Notes: a model not told the origin generated them from the sequence alone. Shown: positions 17,424-27,509, counted from the first letter of the stretch. The stretch is DNA of 64,000 nt from Lysobacter gummosus (GCF_001442805.1 NZ_CP011131.1:4774001-4838000); one strand, 5' to 3'. Numbers and translations: made by a program.

Positions 17424-19272
17424 TGCGCGGACCATAGCCCATTTCCTCACGGATCGCATTTTCCGTCAGGGCGGCGGGCGTGTCCGGCGCGGGCACGGCA
17501 GCGGTCTTGGGATCGTTGTCGTGATCCACGGGCAGGCCGACCGCCTGACGCTCGCCGTTCTCGATGCCGTCGTCGGACTGATTCGGATCGGCGTCGTCGT
17601 GGTACTGGCCGCCCGCCCAGTGATCGCTCATCGCCGCGCGCGCATGGGCCAGTTCGTGATACAGCACGGTGATCGGCGGCACCCGGCCGTCGTCGTCGTC
17701 CAGATGGAAGGCCGGGTTGATCTCGGCGAAACCGTCGCCGCCGAACTGGCCGCCGCCCTTGCCGTTTTCGGCCTTCAATTCACGGATGGTGAGTTTGTTG
17801 TCGTCGTCGAACCACAGGAACCCGCCGTCGTTGCCTTGCTTGTCCAGGTCCTTGAGCATCTGCTGCCCGGTCGGCGAGGCGGCCAGGGTTTCCAGATCCG
17901 CGCGCATGCGCGCCTGGAACTCCGGCGAGCCTTCGATCTGGATCGTGTCGGGCACGCCGATGATTTCCACCGTCACGGTCTTGGCGTTGTTGCGCGTGGC
18001 GTCGTTGACCGAGAGATTGTCCTCGCCCTGGTAATAAACCGCATTGGTTCCATCGAAGTCGCCGACGAAATCGCGGCCGGCGCCGGTGTAGATCACATCG
18101 TCGCCCTTGTCGCCGAACAGGCTGTCTTCGCCCTGCCCGCCGGAGACCACATCCTTGCCATCGCCACCGGAAATGCTGTCGTTACCGAGATAGCCGTCGA
18201 GGTAATCCTCGCCCTCGCCGCCATCGACGTTGTCGTCGCCCTCGCCGCCGTAAATGGTGTCGGCGCCCACGCCGCCCTTGAGCTGGTCGTGGCCGGTGAA
18301 GCCGTCGAGGTAATCGTCGCCCTCGCCGCCGTCGATTTCATCGTGGCCCGCGCCGCCTTGAATGCGGTCGTCGCCCTTGCCGCCGGCGACCACATCCTGG
18401 CCTTCGCCGGCATCGATCTTGTCGTCCTCGGCGCCGCCGTCGATCTTGTCGTCGCCGCTGCCGGCCTTGATGGTGTCGATGCCGTCGCCGCCTTCGATCA
18501 CATCGTTGCCGCCACCGCTGCGCGGCACGATGCCGCGGGACAGCAGACTGATATCCAGCAGGCTGGAAGAATCGCCGAGATTATCGCTGCCGCTGCCGCC
18601 GATCATGCGATCGCTGCCGAGGCCGCCGATGATGCGGTCGTCGCCGGCGCCGCCGTCGAGCGTGTCCGCGCCCGCGCCGCCGGCGATGATGTCGTTGCCG
18701 TCGCCGCCTTCGACGCTGAAGTTGACCTGCATGTCCGGCGCCACGCCGATCACGTCGTTGCCGCCGTGGGTGCGGATGGTGATGTGCTCGGCCTGCGCGG
18801 CGCTGTAGCGATGTTCCTGGCCGTTGACGTTGACCGTGACATCGCCGGTCTGCGCATCGCGGCTGACGCGGACGTTGTCGTCGTTGTCGCTGGTTTCCAC
18901 CGTGACCTGATTGCCTTTCTGAGTGACGCTGCCGCCGGGACTCTGCCGCGCGTAGTCCTCGCGCACGGTCGCGCTGGCGTGCGACTCGACCGCCTGCTTG
19001 ACCGAGTCCTTGCCGAACACCGGTTCCAGCTTGGTCAGTTGCGGCGCTTCGAGTTTTCCGGCCAGGCCGTTGATGAGGTGCTCGCGCTCGGCGACCGGGA
19101 GCTTGTCGACTTCGGTCTTGAGCGCCTTCTGGCCTTCGGGCGTGAGCGCGTCGATCTGCTGGCGCGCCTGCTCGGGCGTGGCGGTTTCCAGTTGCTTGAC
19201 GGTCGGCGGCGCCGGTTCGCGCGTTACCGGCGGCGAGGGTGGCGACGGCGGCGGAAGATCGGGGATGGCCAT
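17410..19272 (-). CDS. RTX beta-roll protein with C-terminal M91-type metallopeptidase domain
   Basis: The 620-residue protein starts with a Pro-rich leader (about 1-24) and a helical segment (about 25-110). Residues about 185-400 hold some two dozen GGxGxDxU nonapeptides that form a Ca2+-binding beta-roll. The C-terminal part (about 430-620) has YHELAHA with HExxH at 539-543, NGERQAVGLP at about 572-581 and TENAIREEMG near the end, a layout matching peptidase family M91 (type III effectors NleD and HopH1/XopG). No Sec signal is seen. The RTX block suggests secretion and folding in Ca2+-rich surroundings, yet the peptidase occupies the C-terminus where a type I signal would be. Probably an exported protease or contact-delivered effector. 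Confidence 0.78.
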   Translation of the reverse strand: MAIPDLPPPSPPSPPVTREPAPPTVKQLETATPEQARQQIDALTPEGQKALKTEVDKLPVAEREHLINGLAGKLEAPQLTKLEPVFGKDSVKQAVESHASATVREDYARQSPGGSVTQKGNQVTVETSDNDDNVRVSRDAQTGDVTVNVNGQEHRYSAAQAEHITIRTHGGNDVIGVAPDMQVNFSVEGGDGNDIIAGGAGADTLDGGAGDDRIIGGLGSDRMIGGSGSDNLGDSSSLLDISLLSRGIVPRSGGGNDVIEGGDGIDTIKAGSGDDKIDGGAEDDKIDAGEGQDVVAGGKGDDRIQGGAGHDEIDGGEGDDYLDGFTGHDQLKGGVGADTIYGGEGDDNVDGGEGEDYLDGYLGNDSISGGDGKDVVSGGQGEDSLFGDKGDDVIYTGAGRDFVGDFDGTNAVYYQGEDNLSVNDATRNNAKTVTVEIIGVPDTIQIEGSPEFQARMRADLETLAASPTGQQMLKDLDKQGNDGGFLWFDDDNKLTIRELKAENGKGGGQFGGDGFAEINPAFHLDDDDGRVPPITVLYHELAHARAAMSDHWAGGQYHDDADPNQSDDGIENGERQAVGLPVDHDNDPKTAAVPAPDTPAALTENAIREEMGYGPRNDYR

Positions 19273-19758
19273 GCCTGCGTCCTTGGGTCATGAGGGGATG
19301 CGCCTGTAATACGCGCGCCGCCGGAGCCGCACAATCTCGGGGCGACCCTACGTAAAGCGCTGCTTTGCCCACGGTGTGCAACAGAAACTGTCGGATCGCG
19401 CTTTGCTTCATGACCGCATGTGTCGAGGCCGCAGCCATGTACCGGGATCGCATGAAATCGGCATAAAACACTGATTAAAAACAATAAAAATGCAACTTCG
19501 TCCGATTCATAAATTCTGCGCGTCAAGGCCGATCCGTCGTGTTCGATCAACGCGGAACCTTGCGCAAAGTCGGGCATAGGCTGCTGGGGGCCTGAAGCCA
19601 AATGAGTTCGCGCGGCAGCGACCGGCCGTTGAAATAGCGCTCGAATTCTTCCATGGTCACGGCCGGACACTCCTGTAAACGTCCGCGAACTATGCCGATC
19701 AAGCGCGCGGATCATCGCCGCGACCGATACCGTCATCGACCATCGGAGAACCATCGCC
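19273..19758. other. Divergent intergenic region with an AT-rich patch
   Basis: The stretch holds the promoter zone of the RTX-M91 gene (AT-rich around 19465-19515) and of the VOC gene. Apart from the short reading frame at 19547-19660 I see no gene. Confidence 0.5.
19547..19660 (-). pseudogene. Short ORF resembling the start of a small DUF6965-like protein, probably truncated
   Basis: A GTG at 19660 with CAGGAG nine bases upstream opens a 37-residue frame with MEEFERYF and LPRELIWL, which resembles the N-terminal half of a small family (DUF6965-like) found near many genes. The frame then loses the pattern and stops. It may be a gene fragment left by a frameshift or deletion. Evidence is weak. 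Confidence 0.25.
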
Positions 19759-20103
19759 ATGCAGATCCACTATCTCGAAATCGTGACCAAGCACGTCGAT
19801 GCCGTATGCGCGGCCTACGCGGCGGCGAACGCGGTGCAGTTCGGCGAGCCCGACGCCGGCCTCGGCAATGCCCGGACCGCGATCATGGCCGGCGGCGGGC
19901 TGGTGGGCGTGCGCGCGCCGTTGCGCGCCACGGAAGAACCGGTGGTCCGGCCGTATTGGCGGGTGAAGGACATCCAAGCCGCAGTCGCGGCAGTGGTGCA
20001 GGCGGGTGGCACGGTCGCGGTCGAGCCCACGTTGATACCCGGCCACGGAACCTTCGCGATTTATCTTCAGGGCGGCAACGATCACGGCCTGTGGCAGCTC
20101 TAG
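19759..20103 (+). CDS. VOC family (glyoxalase/dioxygenase-fold) protein
   Basis: The 114-residue cytosolic protein has one vicinal-oxygen-chelate unit: an N-terminal IHYLEIVT strand, a long helix, a central PVVRPYWRVKDIQAAV strand-helix, and a C-terminal HGTFAIYLQGGNDHGLW segment with a possible metal-ligand region. GGAGAA precedes the ATG. Length fits small VOC proteins. Substrate is unknown. Confidence 0.8.
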   Translation: MQIHYLEIVTKHVDAVCAAYAAANAVQFGEPDAGLGNARTAIMAGGGLVGVRAPLRATEEPVVRPYWRVKDIQAAVAAVVQAGGTVAVEPTLIPGHGTFAIYLQGGNDHGLWQL

Positions 20104-20473
20104 CCGGTTGCGCATCTGCATGGGCGCTGGCCGCTTGTCTGCGTACGCGGCGCCGATCGCTTTTGCCCGCCGCGGCGATGGCGGGCTGAACCTTCGTCCC
20201 GGCCGGGTCGGTTGCGCGGCAGTCGTCAATCCAGAAGACCCCAGACGCTGAGTCCCGACCCCGTCGCGGCGCGCGCTCCCTCTACGCGTACCGCGTGACG
20301 ACCCGCTGTCTCTCATCCGCCCGGGCGATCCGATTTGCGACCCAGCCCCCGGATCGGGATTTATCCGCACACTTAAATCACTCTTTTTACCCAAATTTCA
20401 TCCCCTTGGGCCGATGTTGATGCCGTGCCGGAGCGCGTCCATTGGGGGACGCCGGCGTCCGTTGGGGATCGAC
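20104..20473. other. Intergenic region before the DUF11 exoprotein
   Basis: No gene recognised. An AT-rich tract at about 20360-20400 (TTTATCC...AAATCACTCTTTTTACCC) is a plausible promoter zone for the downstream exoprotein. Confidence 0.4.
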
Positions 20474-22531
20474 ATGTTGATATCGCATCGTGGCCTTCGT
20501 GCCGGCTTTCCGGCACTTACGATTCTGGCCGCGGCGGCGTTGTGCATGTCCAGCGCCCAGGCCCAGTTCAAGGTCACCTCGACCTTCCGCAACAACACCG
20601 AGACGGGCTGGACCATCACCGGCACCAACAACGTCGGCATCAACGACAGCGGCATCCTGACCGGCGGCTACGGCGCCATCCCCAACAACGTCAACGACGC
20701 CAATGGCAGCGGCTGGCTGCGCCTGAGCACCAACAGCAACAACCAGCAGGGCTTGGCTCTCTACACCGGCGGCTCGTTCCCGTCGTCACAGGGCGTGATC
20801 GTCGAGTTCGACTACGTCAACTGGGGCGGCAACGGCGCCGACGGCACGACCTTCTTTCTCTACGACGCCACCGGCACCATGGTCGGCGCCCAGCCCGGCG
20901 GCAGCCTGGGCTATTGCGGCGGCAACGGCGGTTACCTGGGCATCGGCCTGGACGAATTCGGCAACTTCTCCGGCTCGCAGCCCGGCGTCGTCGGCGGCTG
21001 TCCGGCCAACAGCAGCAGCCCCGGCAGCCAGGCCGACCGGGTGGTGTTGCGCGGCCCGCTCAGCGATAACAACCGCTGGCTGGCCAGCGGCGCGGTCAGC
21101 GGCGGCATCGACACGCCCAGCGTGACCGCCCGACCGACCGGCGACCGCCTGCGTGTGGCGCTGCTGCCGAACACGCCATCGCCGGGCTACACCGTCACCG
21201 TCTCGCTCGGCCTGGACGGCACCACGCCGACGGTGCTGCTCAACAACGTCAACTTCCCCTACACCGCGCCGGCCGACCTGCGCATGGGCTACGCCGGCTC
21301 GACCGGCGGCCTCAACAACATCCATGAAGTGCGCAACTTCATCGCCTCGGTGCCGGCCAACGTCGGTATCACCAAGACCGTCTCGGCGCCGCGCGTGCGC
21401 CGCGGCCAGCCGGTGACCTACACCGTCGTGGTCAGCAATCTCGACATCAACCCGGTCGTCGCCGGCAATCAGGCGCCGACGATTCCCGGTACCGACGCGC
21501 CGGACATCGCCGACACCCTGCCCGCGCAAGTCACCGGCGCGACCTGGACCTGCGCCGCCAGCGCCGGCTCGACATGTCCGGCGGCCAGCGGTACCGGCAA
21601 CCTCGCCTTCACCGGCGGCTATTCGCTCGCGCCCGGCGGCACGCTCACCTTCACCGTCACCGGCAACCTCGCCAACAACGCGGTGTGCAACGCCACCGTG
21701 CCCAACACCGCCACCGTCGATTTCTCCGCGGCCGACCGCTTCGGCGACATCGATCCGACCAACAACAGCGCCAGCGTCAATTTCGCGGTGGACTGCATCA
21801 ACCTGGCGGTCGACAAGACCACGCCGCAGACCCAGTTCACCGCCGGCAGCACCGGCACCTACAACATCGCGGTCAGCAACAGCGGCACCCTCGCCACGAT
21901 CGGCCAGCTCACCGTCACCGACACCTTGCCGGCCGGACTCAACGTTCCCGACGGCACGGTCGTCCTGAGCGGCGCCAATGCCGCCGACTGGGCCTGCACC
22001 GCGGCTTCCAACACGCTGACGTGCATCAGCAATACCGCGATCGCAGCCGCGGCCAGCTCGACTTTCGGCTTCACCGTCAACATAGACTTCGCCGCCTCCG
22101 GCAACATGGTCAACACCGCGCGCGTGGGCGGCGGCGGCGACGCCAACTGCCCGATCGCCACGCCTTGCCCCGATCCGACGCCGCCGAGCACGCCGGTGGT
22201 ACGTCCGTCGGTCAGCCTGCGCATCAGCAAGTCCGACGTACCCGCCACCTACACGCCCGGCGGCAGCACGACCTATGTCATCACCGCCTGCAACCAGACC
22301 GGCCCGGACGTGGCCAACGGCGCCGCCATCACCGACACCCTTCCGCCCGGCGTGACCCTGAGCGGCCCATGGAGCTGCGCCGGCAGCGGCGCCACGCTCG
22401 GCACCTGCCCGGCCGGCGGCGGCGTCGCCGGCGGCAACGCGGTATCGGTCACCGGCGTGGTACTGCCGGTGGGCGGCTGCGTGAGCGTCAACGTGCCGGT
22501 GAATTTCAGTTCGAATCCGGCGGATTATTGA
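20474..22531 (+). CDS. Secreted lectin-like protein with DUF11 repeats
   Basis: The 685-residue protein has a signal peptide (about 1-31, ending Ala-Gln-Ala). Residues about 32-285 resemble a bacterial L-type lectin/concanavalin fold (GWLRLSTNSNNQQG, VIVEFDYVNWGGNGADG, TTFFLYDA). Three DUF11-type repeats follow (about 290-440, 440-570, 575-685), each starting with a Thr/Val-rich strand and carrying a Cys pair. It ends without a sorting tail. The ATG at 20474 places the signal peptide correctly; an upstream ATG at 20414 would add an Arg-rich stretch. Likely a surface or secreted adhesin; ligand unknown. Confidence 0.75.
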   Translation: MLISHRGLRAGFPALTILAAAALCMSSAQAQFKVTSTFRNNTETGWTITGTNNVGINDSGILTGGYGAIPNNVNDANGSGWLRLSTNSNNQQGLALYTGGSFPSSQGVIVEFDYVNWGGNGADGTTFFLYDATGTMVGAQPGGSLGYCGGNGGYLGIGLDEFGNFSGSQPGVVGGCPANSSSPGSQADRVVLRGPLSDNNRWLASGAVSGGIDTPSVTARPTGDRLRVALLPNTPSPGYTVTVSLGLDGTTPTVLLNNVNFPYTAPADLRMGYAGSTGGLNNIHEVRNFIASVPANVGITKTVSAPRVRRGQPVTYTVVVSNLDINPVVAGNQAPTIPGTDAPDIADTLPAQVTGATWTCAASAGSTCPAASGTGNLAFTGGYSLAPGGTLTFTVTGNLANNAVCNATVPNTATVDFSAADRFGDIDPTNNSASVNFAVDCINLAVDKTTPQTQFTAGSTGTYNIAVSNSGTLATIGQLTVTDTLPAGLNVPDGTVVLSGANAADWACTAASNTLTCISNTAIAAAASSTFGFTVNIDFAASGNMVNTARVGGGGDANCPIATPCPDPTPPSTPVVRPSVSLRISKSDVPATYTPGGSTTYVITACNQTGPDVANGAAITDTLPPGVTLSGPWSCAGSGATLGTCPAGGGVAGGNAVSVTGVVLPVGGCVSVNVPVNFSSNPADY

Positions 22532-22664
22532 GACGGGAAAAGCGATCAGGCTTGGCGGGTCTGGGCGCCCTCAGCTGTCGGCTTTGATGCCGATAGGCGA
22601 GAGAAAGCGTGATAAATCGCACATTCGCCAATTATGATGGCGCCTCGAACAGGGGGCACAATCG

Positions 22665-24842
22665 ATGCGAAAGACATGGACGGCCGTCATCGGCCTGGGG
22701 TGCGTTGCGGCCGCGTCGGCCGCGTATTGGAGTCACGGCCCATCGGCGGGCCCATCGACAAGCCGAAGCGGTCCCGAATCGCGCCTAGCCGCGCCGCAAT
22801 CCGGATTGATCGCCCCGGCCGCCGCCCCGAACGGCATTGCATCGACGGCTGAGCCCGCGGCGTTCCGCTTCGGCGCTCCGATCAACGCCTCGATCGCGCA
22901 AGCCCAAGTCGGCCCGGTGCGGGTAGGCGACGTCACCGGCGACGGACTGGACGATCTGATCGTGTCCACCTACCCGGTGGAGCGCGATTACCCGACCATC
23001 AACGCGCCCAAGCTGATGATCTACCGGCAACAAGCCGATGGCACGCTCGGCCCGGTCATGGCCTACAGCGATCCGCCCAATGGCGGCTTTGGCGCGATCG
23101 AATTAGTCGATCTCAATAGCGACGGCATCCTCGATATCGTCGTCTCGCGCGGGACCGGTCTGGGCCTGTTGATCGCCGACGGCGCAGGCGACTTCGACAA
23201 GCGCTTGTTCGCCTTCACCAGCAACTATTCCGCTGGCGACATCACTTCGATGGACGTGGACAAGGACGGCAACGCCGACGTGATCATCCACAGTCAGATC
23301 TACGGCGGTACCTCAGTGCTGTTCGGCGACGGCACTGGCGGCATCCGCCAGCGTCAGCCGATGGTGACGCCCGAGTTCAACACCTACGCGGTCGCCGCCG
23401 ATGTCACCGACGACGGCCATCCCGATCTGATGATTCATGCCTACCTGGGCTGGCATGGCTTCACCGTCTATCCGCATGATGGCATCGGCGGGTTCAACAC
23501 CAGCCAGTCCTACCGTGTGGGCGAAGGCAGTCCGACCACGCGACTGACGGTGGGCGATTTCAACGGCGACGGCCGCAACGACGTCGCCGCGGCCAACGGC
23601 AGCACCGGTGGCCGGCTGCATCTGCATATTCAAGACGACCATGGGCGATTGCAGAACCAACCGGGGCTGGTCTCCGCGGAACCGCAACGTTCGGTGCTGG
23701 CCGTGGACCTGGACCGCGACGGGCAGACCGACCTGTTCTCCACTCACGACACCATCGTCAGCTACTACCTGCAAGACAAAGGCGTGTTCGGACCCGAGCA
23801 GCCCCGGGCGGCGTTCCCCGGAGGGGCGCAAAGCAACATACACCTGCAGATTGCCGCGGGCGATCTCAACAGCGATGGCTGCACCGACGTTGTCATCGGC
23901 GGCCACCCGCTGCAGAACATAACCATGTTCTACGGCCAGAACTGCAAGCCGGTGGCGCCTACGCCGACCGTCAACGACATCGACGGCGACGGCAAGAGCG
24001 ACATGCTGTGGCGAAGCGATTCGAAGAACTATTGGGCCTACTGGACCATGGATGGCGCTAGCAAAAGCAGCGGCGCGTCGTATTCGGTCGGGCCGGATTG
24101 GAACGTCGTCGCCAGCGGCGATTTCCAGGGCGACGGCCGCTTGGATCTGATCTGGAGCAACGGTTATTCCATGCAGATGTGGAAAGGCACCGCCGGTGGT
24201 TTCATCGGCGAAGAGATGGTGCCGTTTCCGGCCGGCTTCCGCGTGGTCGCGGTCGGCGACATCGACAGCGACGGCAAGAGCGATCTGATCTGGCGCGATC
24301 AAGGCAACACCAGCCTGTCGGCATGGACGATGGACGGCGCCCGCATCGCATCGCGCAAGGGCTATCCACTGCCGGCACCGTGGCAGGTAGTGGGTTCCGG
24401 CGATCTCAACGGCGACGGCCGCATGGACATGATCTGCAGCGACGGCCAGCGCATGCGGCTATGGTCCAACACATCCAAGCTGATGTTCGAACGCCGCGAA
24501 ATGGGCGGCTATCCGCAAGGCTGGGAACTGGCCGGCACTGGCGACACCGACGGCGACGGCCGCTCCGATCTTTTCTGGCGCCATGCGGGCGCCGGCGCGT
24601 TCGTGATCTGGAAAATGGCCGGCCCGCACCGTGTCTGGGGCAGCAGTTACTCGGTCGGCAGCGCATGGCGCGTCGTCGGCAGCGGCGATTACACCGGCGA
24701 CAAGAAAACCGACCTGGTCTGGAGCGACGGCAACAGCATGCAGTTGTGGGCGTCCACCGGCGCGGGCTTCGTTGGCGTTGTCATGCCCGAATATCCTCGC
24801 GCCTGGTCGCCGATCGCACGCTGGTCGCCGAGCGGACTTTGA
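22665..24842 (+). CDS. Secreted FG-GAP/VCBS repeat protein
   Basis: The 725-residue protein begins with a short hydrophobic leader (about 4-21) and a disordered Pro/Ser segment, then at least 13 FG-GAP-like repeats, each with a D-x-[NDT]-x-D-G-x-x-D calcium loop (for example DVTGDGLDDLIV, DFNGDGRNDVAA, DIDGDGKSDMLW, DTDGDGRSDLFW). Repeats 8-13 have the extra W-x-S/R-D pattern of bacterial VCBS proteins. This architecture forms a beta-propeller pair and is common in adhesins and exported Lysobacter proteins. AGGGGG precedes the ATG. Function is not assigned. Confidence 0.78.
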   Translation: MRKTWTAVIGLGCVAAASAAYWSHGPSAGPSTSRSGPESRLAAPQSGLIAPAAAPNGIASTAEPAAFRFGAPINASIAQAQVGPVRVGDVTGDGLDDLIVSTYPVERDYPTINAPKLMIYRQQADGTLGPVMAYSDPPNGGFGAIELVDLNSDGILDIVVSRGTGLGLLIADGAGDFDKRLFAFTSNYSAGDITSMDVDKDGNADVIIHSQIYGGTSVLFGDGTGGIRQRQPMVTPEFNTYAVAADVTDDGHPDLMIHAYLGWHGFTVYPHDGIGGFNTSQSYRVGEGSPTTRLTVGDFNGDGRNDVAAANGSTGGRLHLHIQDDHGRLQNQPGLVSAEPQRSVLAVDLDRDGQTDLFSTHDTIVSYYLQDKGVFGPEQPRAAFPGGAQSNIHLQIAAGDLNSDGCTDVVIGGHPLQNITMFYGQNCKPVAPTPTVNDIDGDGKSDMLWRSDSKNYWAYWTMDGASKSSGASYSVGPDWNVVASGDFQGDGRLDLIWSNGYSMQMWKGTAGGFIGEEMVPFPAGFRVVAVGDIDSDGKSDLIWRDQGNTSLSAWTMDGARIASRKGYPLPAPWQVVGSGDLNGDGRMDMICSDGQRMRLWSNTSKLMFERREMGGYPQGWELAGTGDTDGDGRSDLFWRHAGAGAFVIWKMAGPHRVWGSSYSVGSAWRVVGSGDYTGDKKTDLVWSDGNSMQLWASTGAGFVGVVMPEYPRAWSPIARWSPSGL

Positions 24843-24879
24843 TCGACGACTCGCGCAGACCAGACCACCGCCGGAAGAA

Positions 24880-24910
24880 CGAAACAGCCCGCATCACGCG
24901 GGCTGTTTCG
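24880..24910. terminator. Bidirectional terminator between the FG-GAP gene and rtcA
   Basis: A 13-bp perfect stem CGAAACAGCCCGC/GCGGGCTGTTTCG with a 5-base loop lies between convergent genes. It has TTTCG on one side and, read in reverse, TTTCGTTC on the other. Confidence 0.8.
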
Positions 24911-24959
24911 TTTCCGATAGCGGCGTCGCATGCACGACACACACACTGCGCAACCGTGA

Positions 24960-25994
24960 TCAGGAGCTGATCCTGACCCGCCAGCACCGCTTCTCGACCT
25001 GCACCCAATCGATCTCCACCGGCAGGAACTTCTCGATCAGCCGCGCGTTGCTGGACAGGTGATCGCTGATGAAGGCGGTGGTGAACTCGCCGCCGCCGGC
25101 CAGCGCCATCGGCAACAGCAACTGGTCCGACAGGTGCTCGCCGACCGCGGCGCTGGAGGCGAGATAACTCTCGACCTTCTTGACCACGCCGATGGCGACC
25201 TGTTCCGCGCTGATCCCGCGCTCGCCGAGCGCGTCGAACAACTCGGTGTGCTGCGCATCGCCGCTCACGCTCAGCATCAGCACGTTGCCCGGGCTTTGCG
25301 CATCGGCGGCGCGGCGCAGATGCAGGGCGTCCTCGCCCAGATTCAGGCGCTCGCCGACCACCTGCAGTTCGCGATAGCCGATCTGGTCCTGCAAGGCCGA
25401 CAACAATGCCGTCGCCTCCAGGCGTGGCGCCGGATCGCGCTGATCGAACGCGCATTGGCCCAGGCGCGCGTCGCCCGACACGCGCAGTTGCACGCTGCCA
25501 CCGCCGGCCGGGAAGAAACCGTGGCGCTGCAATGCGAACGCGGTGTCCACGCCCATGCGGCGCAGCGCCGGCAGATAGGCCTGGGCGATGAAGTCCGCGC
25601 TCGGCGCGAGCGGATTGTGGGTGCCGCCTTCCACGATCAGCTCCGAGGCCTGCGCGCAGGACCACAGCGCCGGCAGCACGGTCTGCAGCACCAGCGTCGC
25701 CGAACCGGCGGTGCCGATCGAGAAACGATAGCGGCCGGCCTGTACCTGCCCGGGTACGAAGCGCAGCGTGGTCGCGCCCAGTTGCGCGCCATCGACGTGG
25801 GCGCGGCCGATCTGCGCCGCCGCGCCGACCGCGGTCAGATGCTGGCGCATCAGGCCCGGGCGCGAACGCTTGGCGCGGATGTGCTGCATCTCGAACGCGG
25901 TGCCGGTGCACAGGCTCAAGCTCAATGCGGTGCGCAGCAGCTGTCCGCCGCCTTCCTGCCCGCTGATTTCGATCAATTCCATCTTGCGATCCAT
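24960..25994 (-). CDS. rtcA: RNA 3'-terminal phosphate cyclase
   Basis: The 344-residue enzyme uses ATP to turn RNA 3'-phosphates into 2',3'-cyclic phosphates. It has the RtcA signatures GQEGGGQLLRTALSLS at the N-terminus, HGFFPAGGG, and GEHLSDQLLLPMALAGGG, where the His corresponds to the AMP-accepting nucleophile of E. coli RtcA. I take the ATG at 25994; a second ATG at 25982 is possible. It is the last gene of the rsr-Y RNA-rtcB-rtcA operon, 120 bp after rtcB. Confidence 0.94.
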   Translation of the reverse strand: MDRKMELIEISGQEGGGQLLRTALSLSLCTGTAFEMQHIRAKRSRPGLMRQHLTAVGAAAQIGRAHVDGAQLGATTLRFVPGQVQAGRYRFSIGTAGSATLVLQTVLPALWSCAQASELIVEGGTHNPLAPSADFIAQAYLPALRRMGVDTAFALQRHGFFPAGGGSVQLRVSGDARLGQCAFDQRDPAPRLEATALLSALQDQIGYRELQVVGERLNLGEDALHLRRAADAQSPGNVLMLSVSGDAQHTELFDALGERGISAEQVAIGVVKKVESYLASSAAVGEHLSDQLLLPMALAGGGEFTTAFISDHLSSNARLIEKFLPVEIDWVQVEKRCWRVRISS

Positions 25995-26114
25995 GACAGT
26001 GAGCGGCCCTGCGGCCGCCCGTACTCCTTTCCTGTGCGAACGGTCCTCACCGCCCGCTGATTTCGATTGCCGCGCAGTACCGCACGCGAAAACGGATGCC
26101 GTCCGCGCCGCCAC

Positions 26115-27356
26115 TCAACCCTTCACGCACACCACCTGACGCAGGGTATGCACGATCTCGACCAGGTCGCTCTGCGCGGCCATGACCGCATCGATCGACT
26201 TGTACGCGGCCGGCGACTCGTCCACGACGTCGGCGTCCTTGCGGCATTCCACGTGCGCGGTCGCCTTGGCGTGGTCGTCCAGGCTGATGCGCTTCTTCGC
26301 CTCGGTGCGGCTCATCACGCGGCCGGCGCCGTGGCTGCAGCTATGGAAGCTGTCCGCATTGCCCAGCCCGCGGACGATGAAGCTCTTCGCGCCCATGCTG
26401 CCGGGAATGATGCCCAGCTCGCCCTTGCGCGCGCTCACCGCGCCCTTGCGCGTCACCAGCACGTCCTTGCCGAAATGATGCTCGCGGTTGACGTAATTAT
26501 GATGGCAGTTGACCGCCTCGGCCTGGGCCTGGAACGGCTTTGCGATCACCGTGCGCACCGCTTCGACCACGTGCTGCATCATGATCTGGCGATTGCTGCG
26601 GGCGAACTGCTGCGCCCACTCGACCGCGAACACGTAGTCGTCGTAGTGCTCGCTGCCTTCTGGCAGATACGCTAGGTCCTGGTCCGGCAGATTGATCATC
26701 CAGCGACGCATGTCCTGCTTGGCCAGCTCGATGAAGTGGCTGCCAATCGCGTTGCCGACGCCGCGCGAACCGGAGTGCAGCATGAACCACACGCGGCTTT
26801 CCTCGTCCAGGCAGACCTCGACGAAGTGATTGCCGGTGCCGAGCGTACCCAGATGGCTCAAGTGGTTGCTGCGCTCCAGCTTCGGGTGCTTGGCGATGAT
26901 GCGATCGAACCCCTCGTGCAGACCGGCCCAACGCTGCAGCGAAGCCTCGGGCGGATTCGCCCATGCGCCCTTGTCGCGCTGCCCGCGGCCGACGGTGCGG
27001 CCGTGCGGCACGGCCTTCTCGATCGCCGCGCGCACTTCGCCGAGCTGGTCCGGAAGATCCTCGGCCATCAGCGTGGTGCGCACCGCGATCATGCCGCAGC
27101 CGATGTCCACGCCGACCGCCGCCGGCACGATCGCGCCCACGGTCGGCACCACCGAACCCACGGTCGCGCCCTTGCCCAGGTGCACGTCGGGCATCACCGC
27201 GACCCAGCGGTGGATGAAGGGCAGCTTGGCGATGTTCTGCAGCTGACGGCGCGCCTCGTCTTCCAGCGGCACGCCGCGGGTCCAGTGCTTGATCGGCACC
27301 GCGCCCGGCTCGTTGATGACGTCGTAATGGACTTCGGCGTTGCTATTGGCGTTCAT
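26115..27356 (-). CDS. rtcB: RNA-splicing ligase RtcB (3'-phosphate to 5'-OH)
   Basis: The 413-residue Mn2+-dependent ligase seals RNA with 2',3'-cyclic or 3'-phosphate and 5'-OH ends using GTP. Visible signatures are MPDVHLGKGATVG, GVDIGCGM with the metal-binding Cys, GTGNHFVEV, HSGSRGVG and HSCSHGAGRVMSR with the guanylated His. The ATG at 27356 follows a purine-rich AGAGAGCAAGA. The gene sits directly downstream of the Y-RNA-like array and upstream of rtcA, the classic RNA-repair arrangement. Confidence 0.96.
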   Translation of the reverse strand: MNANSNAEVHYDVINEPGAVPIKHWTRGVPLEDEARRQLQNIAKLPFIHRWVAVMPDVHLGKGATVGSVVPTVGAIVPAAVGVDIGCGMIAVRTTLMAEDLPDQLGEVRAAIEKAVPHGRTVGRGQRDKGAWANPPEASLQRWAGLHEGFDRIIAKHPKLERSNHLSHLGTLGTGNHFVEVCLDEESRVWFMLHSGSRGVGNAIGSHFIELAKQDMRRWMINLPDQDLAYLPEGSEHYDDYVFAVEWAQQFARSNRQIMMQHVVEAVRTVIAKPFQAQAEAVNCHHNYVNREHHFGKDVLVTRKGAVSARKGELGIIPGSMGAKSFIVRGLGNADSFHSCSHGAGRVMSRTEAKKRISLDDHAKATAHVECRKDADVVDESPAAYKSIDAVMAAQSDLVEIVHTLRQVVCVKG

Positions 27357-27509
27357 GGTCTTGCTCTCTGTGTTGCGGGCCTTGCGGCCCTGTCTCCCGC
27401 CGGCGCTCGCGGCCGGCGGGAACGTGAAGGATGCAGCGTTGCGGCGCGCACGGCCAGCGCTGTTCAGCGCACGGGGCGTTGCGACCGCTCGCGGCGGTAA
27501 AGGACGCGG

